Source of the DNA: Paenibacillus lautus NBRC 15380
GTDB taxonomy: Bacteria > Bacillota > Bacilli > Paenibacillales > Paenibacillaceae
Assembly: GCF_004000945.1 (NCBI RefSeq)
Contig: NZ_BIMF01000006.1
Coordinates: 186,001 to 250,000 of the forward strand
Reading direction: 5' to 3'
Length of the DNA: 64,000 nt
Shown here: positions 1 through 9,170 of the stretch, one piece after another
How the letters are laid out: each line of letters begins with the position of its first letter
Position numbering within the stretch: the stretch's first letter is position 1
Position numbers and translations under genes: made by a program
The notes under the pieces: generated by a model
Seen by the model: only the letters and a program-made list of their open reading frames with translations
Database searches by the model: none
Told to the model about the DNA's origin: nothing

Positions 1-124
1 CGATTGATCGTCTACCATTTACGAAATTTCCCCTTATCCGTATTGAATTATTCCTTCATAATAACATATGATTCCTTTAGTAGAACAAGAATGATACCCG
101 TGACAAGTTGGTGATGATAGGCAT

Positions 125-1039
125 ATGGACAGCTCGCTTTTAACCTTAATCCTGATATTCTCCGTCTTATCGGTCATCCAGCTCCTGTATTACGTGATGA
201 GCAAGACGCAGCCGAATATCGACTATACCGAAGTCGGATTTCGCATTAAAACCTGGTGGGGCATGCTGGTCATCTTCTGCTTGGCGACGCTGCTGAATCC
301 GGTGGTTTCCCTGCTATCCCTTATGGTGCTGACCTTCTTTACCCTCAAAGAATATTTCTCGATGATCAAAACACGAAAAGCCGATCGTCGCTTATTTCTG
401 TGGGCGTATTTAACCATACCGGTCCAATTCTATTGGATCTACATCGAATGGTACGGGATGTTTATCGTGTTTATTCCGATCTATGTATTCCTGGTGCTGC
501 CGCTTCCGCGATTGATCAATAAAGGCACTGTGGGATTTATGCGCAGCGTCAGCTCAACCCAATGGGGACTGATGCTCATGGTGTTCGGTCTCAGCCACCT
601 GGCCTATTTCCAGTTTGCCACGCCCCAGTATGGAGCAGGGCTGGTGCTGTTTCTCGTCGTCTTAACGCAGCTGAACGATGTGGTGCACACGATCGCCTCC
701 CTTTATTTCGGCAAACGAAGAATCGTGCCGACCTCGAACCCGAATCTGACTTGGGAAGGCTTTGCCTGCGCGTTTATCGCAACCACCGCAAGCTCCTATC
801 TCATCTATCCCTATCTGACGCCGCTCAGCCCGACATTTGGCCTTCTGTCCGGCATGCTGATCAGCCTCGGCGGCTTCTTCGGCAGCTTGACGGTTTCGGT
901 GCTGAAGCGCGATTTGTTAATCGGGGATGACGGACGGTTCGATGCCTTGAAAAAAAGCTATTTGAGCCGGGTCGACAGCCTGACCTATACCTCACCGATC
1001 TTTTTTCATTTCATCCGTTACTTTTACGACTTTATGTAG
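125..1039 (+). CDS. Phosphatidate cytidylyltransferase (CdsA)-like membrane protein
   Basis: A 304-residue polytopic membrane protein with about seven to eight hydrophobic segments and a C-terminal block that resembles the CTP-transferase signature. CdsA enzymes make CDP-diacylglycerol from phosphatidic acid and CTP at the membrane. The signature is degenerate: the SVLKRD start (about residues 259-264) and a final SRVDS are present, but the His-Gly-Gly stretch of canonical CdsA is replaced by KKSYLSR. The family also contains paralogues acting on other lipids, so the substrate is uncertain. The gene stands alone and is followed by a strong hairpin terminator. Confidence 0.75.
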   Translation: MDSSLLTLILIFSVLSVIQLLYYVMSKTQPNIDYTEVGFRIKTWWGMLVIFCLATLLNPVVSLLSLMVLTFFTLKEYFSMIKTRKADRRLFLWAYLTIPVQFYWIYIEWYGMFIVFIPIYVFLVLPLPRLINKGTVGFMRSVSSTQWGLMLMVFGLSHLAYFQFATPQYGAGLVLFLVVLTQLNDVVHTIASLYFGKRRIVPTSNPNLTWEGFACAFIATTASSYLIYPYLTPLSPTFGLLSGMLISLGGFFGSLTVSVLKRDLLIGDDGRFDALKKSYLSRVDSLTYTSPIFFHFIRYFYDFM

Positions 1040-1090
1040 TTACGTGCCAGACAACCTCTCAGGTACAGCACGGCGCGCTGCAACCTTTAG

Positions 1091-1137
1091 AAGCCATAAC
1101 CATGCGAGCTTAGGCTCAACTTGGTTATGGCTTTTTT
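1091..1137 (+). terminator. Rho-independent terminator after the CdsA-like gene
   Basis: Twelve-base arms (AAGCCATAACCA and TGGTTATGGCTT) enclose a 19-base loop and run into six T residues. Confidence 0.85.
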
Positions 1138-1514
1138 CAATGCATGAAATCCTATTAGTACGATACCCTTGAATCCTTGTTCTCCATGGGCTACCATGCC
1201 AAATCGCTTTAGCCTCCTAAAATATAGAAAGTCGAACCAAAACAGAGACTGCTCTCGAAAAGCATCTATGTATTCGTTTTCTTGCTCCATTGAGCGGTTT
1301 TACATTTATGAGCCAATTACGATAGTTTATTACATAGAGTGTCATATGGATTTATATGTAATTAGAGGTTTTAAATGGATGATATTATCCCTTTAAACCT
1401 GAATTTTATCCCTTGACATTGCTTGCTATAGAAACAGCGCATACCTAATCCAAGTCCAATAGAGTAGGCGCACCATACTGGTCTTCATTACAAAGAGAGA
1501 CAAAGAAGAGAGGA
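1138..1514. other. Intergenic region, 377 bp, no convincing gene
   Basis: AT-rich spacer before the polysaccharide unit. A 67-codon minus-strand frame (1290 to 1087) contains the stretch RRLKRFGMVAHGEQGFKG and then runs into the terminator stem. It could be the tail of a decayed gene, but I could not assign a family. The promoter of the glycosyltransferase unit should lie here; a TTGACA at 1413-1418 is visible but has no well-spaced -10 box. Confidence 0.4.
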
Positions 1515-2876
1515 GTGAGGAGTTTGCAGTACTTTTTTTATGGATTAGCCGGCGTATTTCTCGTGTTTCAAACCCTGTATACGTTCATCCCGTTGTTATG
1601 CAGCAAGGTGAAGAAGCTGAATCCCGATCTCGCCGAAAAATCAATCTCTGTGCTCGTCCCCGCTTACAACGAGGAGCTGACGATTCGGAATTGCATCGAT
1701 GCCATGGCCGGCTTGCATTACAGCAACTATGAAATCATGATCATCAACGACGGCTCCAAGGACGGGACGTTATCCGCGCTTGACGAACTCCTGGATTTGG
1801 AGCCGGATGCCAGGATGGCAGACCGTAAACTGACTTACAAGCCCATAAAAGGATTCTATCGCTCGAGTCGATACCGCCATATTTACGTTATCGATAAGGT
1901 CAATGGCGGGAAAGCGGACTCGCTGAATGCGGGCATCGATTATGCCGCCTCCGATATCGTGATCACCTTGGATGCGGACAGCATGCTGGAAGCCGATTCG
2001 CTCATGTATGTGAATCAATATTTTCACGATGACGACATCATTGCGCTGGGCGGTACCGTCAAAATTGTACAAGGTGCCGTACGGGACAAGAACGGTGCCA
2101 TCGTTGAAAAGTTTCGCGGAAGAGGGCTCATTAAGAGCCAGATCATCAATTATACGCACGGCTTCTACGTTCGCAAGCTCACGCAATCGTATTTTAATTC
2201 CATCGTGGTGATTTCAGGCGCCTTTGGCGCCTTTTATAAAGACGTTCTCGTTCTTGTTAACGGCTTCCGCAGCACGGTAGGGGAGGATATCGACATTACG
2301 CTGAAAATTCACGAGTACATCAAAGCCAATCAGTTGAAGAAAAAACTCGTCTACGCCCCCGAAGCGGTATGCTATACCGAATGTCCGGAGAATCTTCAGA
2401 ATTTCTATAAGCAGCGCATTCGCTGGCAGAAGGCGTTCATTGACTGCATTCTCATCTATTGGTCCAGGCTGTCCCGGAAATTCAGCGTCAGCGTGAGCCT
2501 GTTCTTTGCGATTGACGGATTTATGCTGGGGACGCTCTCGGCGTTTACCACGATATTTTATCTGGGGCAGACACTGATCGTTGGCGGGAACATCCTGCAT
2601 GCGATCATCTTCCTGCTGATGAGCGTGCTGCTGAATGCGGCACAGATCATCATCGCCTTGTACTTATGCCGTAAATATGGCAGCACCTATACATTCTCCG
2701 ATTATGTGAAGATGTTCTTGTTCAGCCAAGTGGAGCTGTTAACCTATCGAAATTTGCTGCTGTACATTAACATTGCGGGAACGTTCAAATATTTTGACAA
2801 TGATGAGGGCTGGGGCTTCGTGGAGCGCAAAGGCGTAGCTGCTATCAGCCAGAACATTGCCGCAGGATCGAATTAA
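1515..2876 (+). CDS. Processive family 2 glycosyltransferase (PgaC/IcaA/NodC-like)
   Basis: Membrane GT2 synthase of 453 residues that would build a beta-linked polysaccharide from a UDP-sugar on the cytoplasmic face. It has one N-terminal membrane segment (about 5-27), the GT-A start VPAYNE near 48-53, the metal-binding DAD (153-155), a GED block (256-258), the product-binding Q300-x-x-R303-W304 motif typical of processive synthases, and three or more C-terminal membrane segments. The start is ambiguous: GTG at 1515 or TTG at 1524, the latter better spaced from AGGAG at 1511-1515. It heads a unit with an acyltransferase and a GH18 enzyme, pointing to a GlcNAc-type polymer. The exact sugar cannot be read from sequence. 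Confidence 0.88.
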   Translation: MRSLQYFFYGLAGVFLVFQTLYTFIPLLCSKVKKLNPDLAEKSISVLVPAYNEELTIRNCIDAMAGLHYSNYEIMIINDGSKDGTLSALDELLDLEPDARMADRKLTYKPIKGFYRSSRYRHIYVIDKVNGGKADSLNAGIDYAASDIVITLDADSMLEADSLMYVNQYFHDDDIIALGGTVKIVQGAVRDKNGAIVEKFRGRGLIKSQIINYTHGFYVRKLTQSYFNSIVVISGAFGAFYKDVLVLVNGFRSTVGEDIDITLKIHEYIKANQLKKKLVYAPEAVCYTECPENLQNFYKQRIRWQKAFIDCILIYWSRLSRKFSVSVSLFFAIDGFMLGTLSAFTTIFYLGQTLIVGGNILHAIIFLLMSVLLNAAQIIIALYLCRKYGSTYTFSDYVKMFLFSQVELLTYRNLLLYINIAGTFKYFDNDEGWGFVERKGVAAISQNIAAGSN

Positions 2877-2906
2877 CTTATGGTGAAGGAGGCTGTCTGA
2901 AACAGC

Positions 2907-3998
2907 ATGGTTCCCAATAAAAGAATTATCTATGTCGATATTCTAAGAATTCTATCCATTGTTGCTGTCATTATCCTGCACTACACAGCGGAGGTGCTCA
3001 CCAGCACGAATGATTTCCATTCCTCCTCCTGGTGGATCAGCAACGGGTTCAACTCCATATCCCGCTTTGCCGTTCCGGTCTTCTTCATGATTAGCGGAGC
3101 GATGATCCTGCGCACAAAGATTACATCCTACGGGGAGTTCTATACAAAACGCGTTGTACCGCTGCTCATTCCCCTTCTGACCTGGTCGCTCATTTATGGC
3201 TTGTACAATCAATACTATCTGATGCGAAGCAAGCTGAATGCCTATGAGTTCGTTGTTGACTTCGGCTATCGGCTGCTGACCGACCGGAATTATGTGCATT
3301 TGTGGTTCCTGTACGCCATTATTGCCATTTATATGACGGTGCCTCTGATGAGCAAATTCATTAAATCCTGCAGCGAAAAGGATTTGCGATATTATCTGCT
3401 CCTCTGGTTCATCGTCAGTATCGCCTATCGCTTCATCTCGGATGCCGTATTCCGTGCAACGGATCAATACATCAACATTCCGATCATGAACATCCCGTTC
3501 TTCATGGGTTTCCTCGGCTATTTTATCCTGGGATACTATCTCTTCCATTTTGAGCTGCCGCTCAAAGCCAAAAACATCCTATACAATCTGGGCATCATCT
3601 CGTTTTTTATCACGCCGGTGGCCACCTATTTTGTCTCGCTGCGCAGCGGTGTCCTGGACGAGATGTTCTACGGGAACTATTCTGTCACCACTTTCTTCAT
3701 GGCTGTCGGGTTGTTTATCTTCTTCAAGGAGAAGGAAGCGGCGATCAGCGATCACGTGAACCATAAAATCCAGAAATTGATCAGCTCGGTCTCCCGGGCC
3801 AGCTTCAGCATCTATCTGATTCACCTGCTGGTCGAGATGATGTTATCCGGCCGAACCGAGGTCGAGGCCACGTTTCTGGAAGCCTCCCTCAGTCTGATCG
3901 TGAATATCTCCATTATCTTCGCCATCAGCTACATCACCGTCAAGGTGCTGAACCTAAGCAAAACGGCAACCTACATTCTATTCGGCGGGCGGGGTTAA
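2907..3998 (+). CDS. Acyltransferase 3 family membrane protein (IcaC/OafA-like)
   Basis: A 363-residue integral membrane protein with about ten hydrophobic segments. It opens with the family hallmark YVDILRILSIVAVIILHY, including the conserved R and H seen in acyltransferase 3 proteins, which transfer acetyl or other acyl groups to extracellular glycans or help export them. It lies 30 bp after the glycosyltransferase and 6 bp before the GH18 gene, so the three are almost certainly co-transcribed. The AAGGAGG ribosome site is 14 nt from the ATG, longer than usual, with a small GCTGT/ACAGC hairpin in between that could shorten the effective spacing. Confidence 0.88.
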   Translation: MVPNKRIIYVDILRILSIVAVIILHYTAEVLTSTNDFHSSSWWISNGFNSISRFAVPVFFMISGAMILRTKITSYGEFYTKRVVPLLIPLLTWSLIYGLYNQYYLMRSKLNAYEFVVDFGYRLLTDRNYVHLWFLYAIIAIYMTVPLMSKFIKSCSEKDLRYYLLLWFIVSIAYRFISDAVFRATDQYINIPIMNIPFFMGFLGYFILGYYLFHFELPLKAKNILYNLGIISFFITPVATYFVSLRSGVLDEMFYGNYSVTTFFMAVGLFIFFKEKEAAISDHVNHKIQKLISSVSRASFSIYLIHLLVEMMLSGRTEVEATFLEASLSLIVNISIIFAISYITVKVLNLSKTATYILFGGRG

Positions 3999-4004
3999 AG
4001 GACG

Positions 4005-5168
4005 ATGCGAGTAACGATATATACGAAAATATTCATTGTGGTGCTGCTTGCAGGCATGAGTCTCTATTTCTATCAGATCTCCGCGGCGGAAGACCGGAAA
4101 ATCACGGCAGTATATGTGGAGGCCTGGCAGGATTACCGAAACATCAAACTATCGGAGAAAGGCGTGGATATCGCGTTTATCGCTTTTGCCAAGATCAAAG
4201 GAACGGATCTCTACTTCCATGAAGACAGTACAACCAACAACCAGATCAAAGATAACGTCAAGCAGTTGAAAGCTTCGAATCCGAAGACCCAGATGGTGCT
4301 GGCCGTAGGCGGTTACGGGGCAGATGGCTTCTCCGACGCTTCGCTGGACGGCAACCGGTACCTCTTCACCGAGAGCATTATCAACCTGGTCAAGGAACTG
4401 GACCTGGACGGCGTGGATATCGACTGGGAGTATCCGGCGTTCCATGCCTGGAATACGCAGAAAGCGCGCCCGGAGGATACGAAGAATTTCACCAGTCTGA
4501 TGAAGGAACTGCGGGAGAAGCTCTACAGGCTGCCTCACAAGAACAAGAAATATCTGCTGACCTTTGCTTCCGGAACGCAGGACTGGTACTTCCAGAACGT
4601 CGAGGTCAAAAAAGTGGAGAAATACGTGGATTACATCAACGTCATGACCTACGACCTGACAGGCAAGTGGTCCGACACCACAGGCTTTAACTCCAATCTG
4701 TATGTGGACAGTCAGGGGAAATCCAAACACTCCATTGATGGCATCATCTCGATGTATCTGGCCCATGATATCGACAGCAAGAAGCTGCTGCTCGGCGTCC
4801 CTGCTTATTCGTACGGCTGGAAAAACGTAAAAGAGGCCAAGGGTACCAAAGACGGACTCTTCGCACCCGGAACGCCCATCGACATCGACAAGGTGAACCT
4901 CAATTATAAGCAGATCGAGAAAGCCTACCTGAACAAAAACGGCTTCACGCGTTATTTCGACAACAAAGCCAAAGCCGCCTACCTCTATGACGGCCATACC
5001 TTCATCAGCTACGAGGATAAAGAAGCCTTGAAGGAGAAGGTGGCGTACATCCAGAGTAAGAATCTCGGAGGCGCGATGGTCTGGCAGTACGCCCAGGACG
5101 CGGAGGACGGCATCGTGAAGTATCTGGCAGAGCATTTGAACGAGAGGCAGCAAGCCGCCAAACGGTAA
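4005..5168 (+). CDS. Secreted or membrane-anchored glycoside hydrolase family 18
   Basis: A 387-residue GH18 (chitinase/spore-lytic class) enzyme with an N-terminal hydrophobic signal or anchor (about 5-25). The active-site motif DGVDIDWE spans 135-142, with E142 as the predicted acid/base, and the upstream LAVGGYG (about 99-105) matches the second conserved GH18 block. Such enzymes cut beta-1,4 GlcNAc linkages by substrate-assisted catalysis. Nothing suggests a chitin-binding or LysM domain. As third gene of the synthase/acyltransferase unit it probably trims the polymer made next door, rather than feeding on external chitin. Confidence 0.88.
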   Translation: MRVTIYTKIFIVVLLAGMSLYFYQISAAEDRKITAVYVEAWQDYRNIKLSEKGVDIAFIAFAKIKGTDLYFHEDSTTNNQIKDNVKQLKASNPKTQMVLAVGGYGADGFSDASLDGNRYLFTESIINLVKELDLDGVDIDWEYPAFHAWNTQKARPEDTKNFTSLMKELREKLYRLPHKNKKYLLTFASGTQDWYFQNVEVKKVEKYVDYINVMTYDLTGKWSDTTGFNSNLYVDSQGKSKHSIDGIISMYLAHDIDSKKLLLGVPAYSYGWKNVKEAKGTKDGLFAPGTPIDIDKVNLNYKQIEKAYLNKNGFTRYFDNKAKAAYLYDGHTFISYEDKEALKEKVAYIQSKNLGGAMVWQYAQDAEDGIVKYLAEHLNERQQAAKR

Positions 5169-5242
5169 CATACGGTGCCTTCCATTAAGCTAGGCCGCCC
5201 CCGTTGGAGGAGTGTAAACCTGCAGGAACCCCTTCATACGTG

Positions 5243-5289
5243 AAAAAAGCCGATGATCATCGCAGTCGAGTGCGGATCATCGGCTTTTT
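5243..5289. terminator. Bidirectional terminator between convergent genes
   Basis: AAAAAAGCCGATGATC pairs with GATCATCGGCTTTTT around a 16-base loop. It has A and T tails on both sides, so it serves both the GH18 unit and the minus-strand VanZ/RDD gene. Confidence 0.85.
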
Positions 5290-5342
5290 ATATTTTGTCA
5301 GCCCCTGCATGCTTATTACGGCCGTTTAGAGCGCTTGCCTGC

Positions 5343-6476
5343 TCACATTTCACCAGTGATTCTTACAGCCTCTATGTGACTATATCGATTAAAATAAAGA
5401 ACTTTGTCCTTTTTGATCCATCTGATCACGATATGACAGAAGATAAAGAACCATAACAGACCTGTAAGAAAAACCACTCCAATTATAAAGAGGTTAGCTA
5501 GAAGATCTTCACCCATTTGATTAGAAAATATCTTCGACAATGCCGAACATAATAAAGGCATATAAACCATGATGTAACGTCGGCTGAAGCTTCCTAACCA
5601 GTTCCCCTTTTTCGGAAGCAATCTCATGCGAACGATCTTAGAACCCACCGTATTTCCTTTCCAAATTACAGGGATAACGACCATAAACACAAAGAAAACA
5701 ATGGCAAAGATGATCTCGCTAACAAGTACTCCTGGTCTCTTCAGCAACCCGAATATAAAACTGGTTATCATTCTGGCAAAAATAATATTTAAAAGAACCT
5801 CCATGAGTTGGGCACCAAAAGTTGCTTTTCTCTGATTGTTAAAGAAATGGCTTTGCTCACTAAGGGTTTCCCTCGATGGAATTAACGCCAACAACATGGG
5901 AGCGAGTATAAAGCCAACGACAGTCCCCACCGTATTCGTCAACAAATCATCTACATCAAATATACGATAGGGGCATTCAAAATAGCCAAACAAAGCGGTT
6001 CGTTGAGTTATTTCAAAGAAAAGTGAAACACCAAATCCAATAAGAGCAGCATGAAACCATTTCGCTTTCCCCTTAAAAAAATACCTCAGAAAGACACCTA
6101 AAGGAAACAAGAGCAAAACATTAAAAAACATTTGATAAAAGGCCCGCGTCGTTAACAAGTCGATATAACTTGAAGGGACCGTCCAATGAAATCCACTTTC
6201 ACGTTGAATATCCCGTATAAATTGAAAAGGACGATTTTGAATGAAAATCGTGCCGGGATCGATCGAAGTACAATTACTCCGAGCACTGGGTATTGGAAAA
6301 ATCACTAAGAAGAAAGCACTTAATCCATAAAAGATAAAACTTAAGATAAGTAATGTTCTCCAAAAGCTAAAGTACCCATGTTTACGATATTGATAAACAG
6401 CCCAAGGGAGCGTCAGAAAGAACGCTAATAAAAAACATATGGAGAGTGCAATGAAAACAGGCAATACATAGGCTTG
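5343..6476 (-). CDS. VanZ-like and RDD-domain fusion membrane protein
   Basis: Polytopic membrane protein of about 377 residues. The first half resembles VanZ-like proteins (four hydrophobic segments with the conserved FFEITQ and VDDLLTNTVGTVVGF stretches); the second half is an RDD domain (segments around VVIPVIWKGNTVGSKIVRM). VanZ-like proteins are linked to low-level teicoplanin resistance, but most homologues have no known role. I chose ATG 6476 over ATG 6530 because AGAGGGAG sits just upstream of 6476. The gene is less GC-rich than its neighbours and appears monocistronic. Confidence 0.75.
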   Translation of the reverse strand, partial: QAYVLPVFIALSICFLLAFFLTLPWAVYQYRKHGYFSFWRTLLILSFIFYGLSAFFLVIFPIPSARSNCTSIDPGTIFIQNRPFQFIRDIQRESGFHWTVPSSYIDLLTTRAFYQMFFNVLLLFPLGVFLRYFFKGKAKWFHAALIGFGVSLFFEITQRTALFGYFECPYRIFDVDDLLTNTVGTVVGFILAPMLLALIPSRETLSEQSHFFNNQRKATFGAQLMEVLLNIIFARMITSFIFGLLKRPGVLVSEIIFAIVFFVFMVVIPVIWKGNTVGSKIVRMRLLPKKGNWLGSFSRRYIMVYMPLLCSALSKIFSNQMGEDLLANLFIIGVVFLTGLLWFFIFCHIVIRWIKKDKVLYFNRYSHIEAVRITGEM

Positions 6477-6596
6477 CATTTCTTTCTCCCTCTCTAAAAG
6501 CAACTCTTCTCTTGTTATAAGTATTTCCAAAAGATTGAGCTGGCAATACCTTACGATCTATTTCACCAATGGGCAACGAGAGCGTAAAAATCGATA

Positions 6597-6627
6597 TTGA
6601 CTTGGTGTTTACACCAAGTTGTACGAT
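6597..6627 (+). promoter_or_regulatory. MerR-type promoter with operator in a 19-bp spacer
   Basis: TTGACT (6597-6602) and TACGAT (6622-6627) are separated by 19 bp, longer than the sigma-A optimum. The dyad CTTGGTGTTTACACCAAG (6601-6618) fills the spacer. This is the layout MerR-family activators use to untwist overlong promoters. It lies just upstream of the MerR gene, implying autoregulation of the merR-SDR unit. Confidence 0.8.
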
Positions 6628-6669
6628 ATTATGGCAACGGATTCCCTGTTGCAGAAAAGAGGTGAACGT

Positions 6670-7065
6670 ATGGGAGACACTTTCTCCATCAAACAAGTGT
6701 CTGAACGAACCGGATTGACCGAGGATGCCATTCGCTATTACGAGAAAATCGGGCTCCTCCCCTCTCCTAAAAGGAAAGATAACGGCCATCGTGTCTATCA
6801 CATAGAGGATGCCGAAATGATGGAGTTGATCACGTGCCTGAAGAAGACCGGCATGTCGCTGGAGGATATGAAAGCCTATGTGCATCTTCCCTTTAAGGAA
6901 AATATTCAATCCGTTCCGGAACTGAACGCGATGCTCCAGAGTTACCGTCAGAAAATTACCGATCAGATTTCGGACCTGCAGCGCATTCTGCAGTTCATCG
7001 ACGACAAGTTGAACCATAATCAGTCCCTGCTTAATCCCGATAGGGCAACCAGCGAAGAATCTTAA
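6670..7065 (+). CDS. MerR-family transcriptional regulator
   Basis: About 131 residues: an N-terminal winged helix-turn-helix beginning FSIKQVSERTGLTEDAIRYY, then a coiled-coil dimerisation helix (about 80-115). It lacks the metal-binding cysteines of metal sensors and resembles the AdhR/YyaN group next to oxidoreductase genes. ATG 6670 is preferred over 6619 because AAGAGGTGA precedes it and 6619 would lie inside the promoter. It is followed after 17 bp by a short-chain dehydrogenase, which is its likely target together with itself. Confidence 0.88.
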   Translation: MGDTFSIKQVSERTGLTEDAIRYYEKIGLLPSPKRKDNGHRVYHIEDAEMMELITCLKKTGMSLEDMKAYVHLPFKENIQSVPELNAMLQSYRQKITDQISDLQRILQFIDDKLNHNQSLLNPDRATSEES

Positions 7066-7082
7066 GTATAGGAGATATACAC

Positions 7083-7931
7083 ATGACACCTAAAAGAAAT
7101 AATAGCGTCGCCCTAATCACGGGCGCAAGCTCCGGCATTGGCTTGGAGCTAACCAAGCGATTGTTATCCGAAGGCTGGCAGGTCCTCGCTTTGATCCGTT
7201 CTGCCTTTCCATCCGACGATTCCCTTGTACAAGAGAGCCTTAGATCACAGCAGCTGAGAGTATACACGGCCGATTTGTCGGATTTCACGGATCTCCAAGC
7301 CTCGCTGGATCAGATCAAGAAACACGAGGAGCATATCGACCTGCTGTTTAATAACGCAGGTGTCTCCTTTGGCGAATTATCCTACTCTAAACAAGGGCGC
7401 GAGATGCATTTTGAAGTAAACTCCGTGGTGCCATATGTCATCTTGATGGAAATGAAAGAGCTTCTAGAGAAGGGCAGCCTCAAGACGGTAATCAATACAT
7501 CCTCCAATGCTTTGTTGTTTCTCAAACAGTTCGATTACCATACCTTGGCTTCCCCTACCGTATTCAAGAAGCTGGTTGGACCTTATGCCGCGAGTAAATT
7601 AGCCCTATCGTTGTGGACTCAGGAGATCGCCACTGCCATACAGAAGGATGGCATTATGATCCGGAGTGTCTGTCCGGGAGTGAATAAAACAACCATGACC
7701 AAGAACGCCGGGATGCCCAGATTAATGATCCCGATCCGTAACCTGTTCTTCTCCCATCCCAGTCAAGGAGCTTCACGGCTGTATGAAGCAGCGCTGGGCA
7801 GCTCCCAGCAATCGACGGGAGTTTTCCTCAACAAGGGTAAAGCAACGCCTTTGAAATTCTCGAGCCAAGGTTCGGAGCTGCTTAGCACGATAGAGCTAAT
7901 CTATAAGCAGGAGTTTGCAGCCATATCTTAA
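7083..7931 (+). CDS. Short-chain dehydrogenase/reductase
   Basis: A 282-residue classical SDR with a Rossmann fold. The cofactor motif TGASSGIG is at 13-20, NNAG at 90-93, and the catalytic Y168-x-x-x-K172 is preceded by a Ser pair near 140. These enzymes use NAD(P)H to reduce carbonyls or oxidise alcohols; the substrate is not evident. GGAGATATACAC gives a good ribosome site. The MerR regulator immediately upstream suggests induction by a reactive aldehyde, quinone or similar stress compound, but this is inference from family context. Confidence 0.88.
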   Translation: MTPKRNNSVALITGASSGIGLELTKRLLSEGWQVLALIRSAFPSDDSLVQESLRSQQLRVYTADLSDFTDLQASLDQIKKHEEHIDLLFNNAGVSFGELSYSKQGREMHFEVNSVVPYVILMEMKELLEKGSLKTVINTSSNALLFLKQFDYHTLASPTVFKKLVGPYAASKLALSLWTQEIATAIQKDGIMIRSVCPGVNKTTMTKNAGMPRLMIPIRNLFFSHPSQGASRLYEAALGSSQQSTGVFLNKGKATPLKFSSQGSELLSTIELIYKQEFAAIS

Positions 7932-7981
7932 ACCCATGCAGCAGAGTTAATGATGTTTTCAGCCCATCTCATGAAGGCCTG

Positions 7982-8971
7982 TTATCGGGTTTGCTGCCAT
8001 TCCTCCATGAATCGCAGCGTGTTGCGTGCGTGATAATCGGCTAAATTTCGAACAAATGCCTGATCCGGGAATCCACGGTGAAGCAGCTTCAGGCCGCCCG
8101 AGGTTAATGAGATATAGTGATGCAGACGGTAAAATAACATCCGATTCGGATCAAGCCCACCATGTCGCAAATACCGGTAGTGCTCCCCGAATCGAAGCTT
8201 AAGAAATGTATGCTCATGCTCAATGTCGAAGAACTGCGCACCTTCAATATCAATCAAATAGGGCTCTAAACGGTCTGTAACCAGGATATGATCGGGTCCC
8301 AGCTCGCCGTGGATAAAGCCATATCGCTTGCGGGAATCTATCCTGGATTCCAGCTCATGCAATACAGCGAGCAGCCTGTCGTGATTCTTCCGGATACTCT
8401 CGTTATGCAGGACGATGTAGGACAGCTGTTCCTTCGCATTTTTCAACTGCACATGATGGCATCGTTCCCGTTGATTCCCGCTTTGATCGGGTTTTCCATA
8501 GTTCTGTCTGTGGTTTGCATGCATGCGTTCGATCATGTGACCCAACCGTTCGAAGACCTCATCCTGAACCCGTTGATCCGGATGCTGAAAGTAAGCTTCC
8601 GCCTTCTGTCCTTCTATATATTCAACAAGAGCATAGTCAAACGGGTACCGCTCCTGTTCCGTGTGAAGATCAAATAGAGCAGGCGTAGAAATACCATGAT
8701 CCCTTAACCATCTGTTATTGCTTTCGAACGAATGGCCCCCAAAGGACCGTTCCTGCACACTCTCGTTCGCTATTTCTTCCTGAAAATAATTCTTTGTCAA
8801 ATCCCACACATACAACACGCATGGGAATCCATTTTGACATTGGATCTTATAGACAACCTTTTGCGCCCCGCCATGCATCTTCGTTACATCCGCCACCACA
8901 TAACCGGTACCCAAAACCTTCCCGACATACTCCTGTACATCTGTTTCATCGAGGTGACAAGTCCAACTCAT
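7982..8971 (-). CDS. APH/choline-kinase-like phosphotransferase
   Basis: About 329 residues in the aminoglycoside phosphotransferase fold. The catalytic loop reads HGELGPDH in place of the usual HGDLxxxN, and the metal-binding DFG equivalent is DIEG, which is common among uncharacterised family members. The true substrate is unknown, and this is not evidence of antibiotic resistance. ATG 8971 is chosen because the longer frame to 9310 would run into selO and its terminator hairpin; a GGAATGGAG lies upstream of 8971. No operon partner is apparent. Confidence 0.72.
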   Translation of the reverse strand: MSWTCHLDETDVQEYVGKVLGTGYVVADVTKMHGGAQKVVYKIQCQNGFPCVLYVWDLTKNYFQEEIANESVQERSFGGHSFESNNRWLRDHGISTPALFDLHTEQERYPFDYALVEYIEGQKAEAYFQHPDQRVQDEVFERLGHMIERMHANHRQNYGKPDQSGNQRERCHHVQLKNAKEQLSYIVLHNESIRKNHDRLLAVLHELESRIDSRKRYGFIHGELGPDHILVTDRLEPYLIDIEGAQFFDIEHEHTFLKLRFGEHYRYLRHGGLDPNRMLFYRLHHYISLTSGGLKLLHRGFPDQAFVRNLADYHARNTLRFMEEWQQTR

Positions 8972-9112
8972 GAAACCACGCTCCATTCCATTTGTTTTTG
9001 CCGGCTCCCCCACTCTATGGCATTTCCGGGCAAAAATATAGACTGTTTCTTTCGGGTCTGCTATGATGTTGAATAAGGTCTCGAAAAAAATAGCCATACG
9101 ATTTAGATTTAT

Positions 9113-9142
9113 AGCCCTTGGACACCGGTCCAGGGGCTTTTT
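9113..9142 (+). terminator. Orphan plus-strand terminator hairpin
   Basis: GCCCTTGGAC and GTCCAGGGGC pair (one G-T) and are followed by six T on the plus strand. No plus-strand gene lies upstream, so its purpose is unclear. Confidence 0.5.
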
Positions 9143-9170
9143 TGATGCATCTCGACTCATGAATGATGAA

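Noticed and set aside
1087..1290. A 67-codon minus-strand frame that could be a transposase tail
   Set aside because: No family could be assigned, no inverted repeats were found, and its end lies in the terminator stem.
7982..8971. Reading the APH-like gene as an antibiotic resistance gene
   Set aside because: Catalytic motifs diverge (HGELGPDH, DIEG) and the fold includes many non-resistance kinases; no support for a drug substrate.
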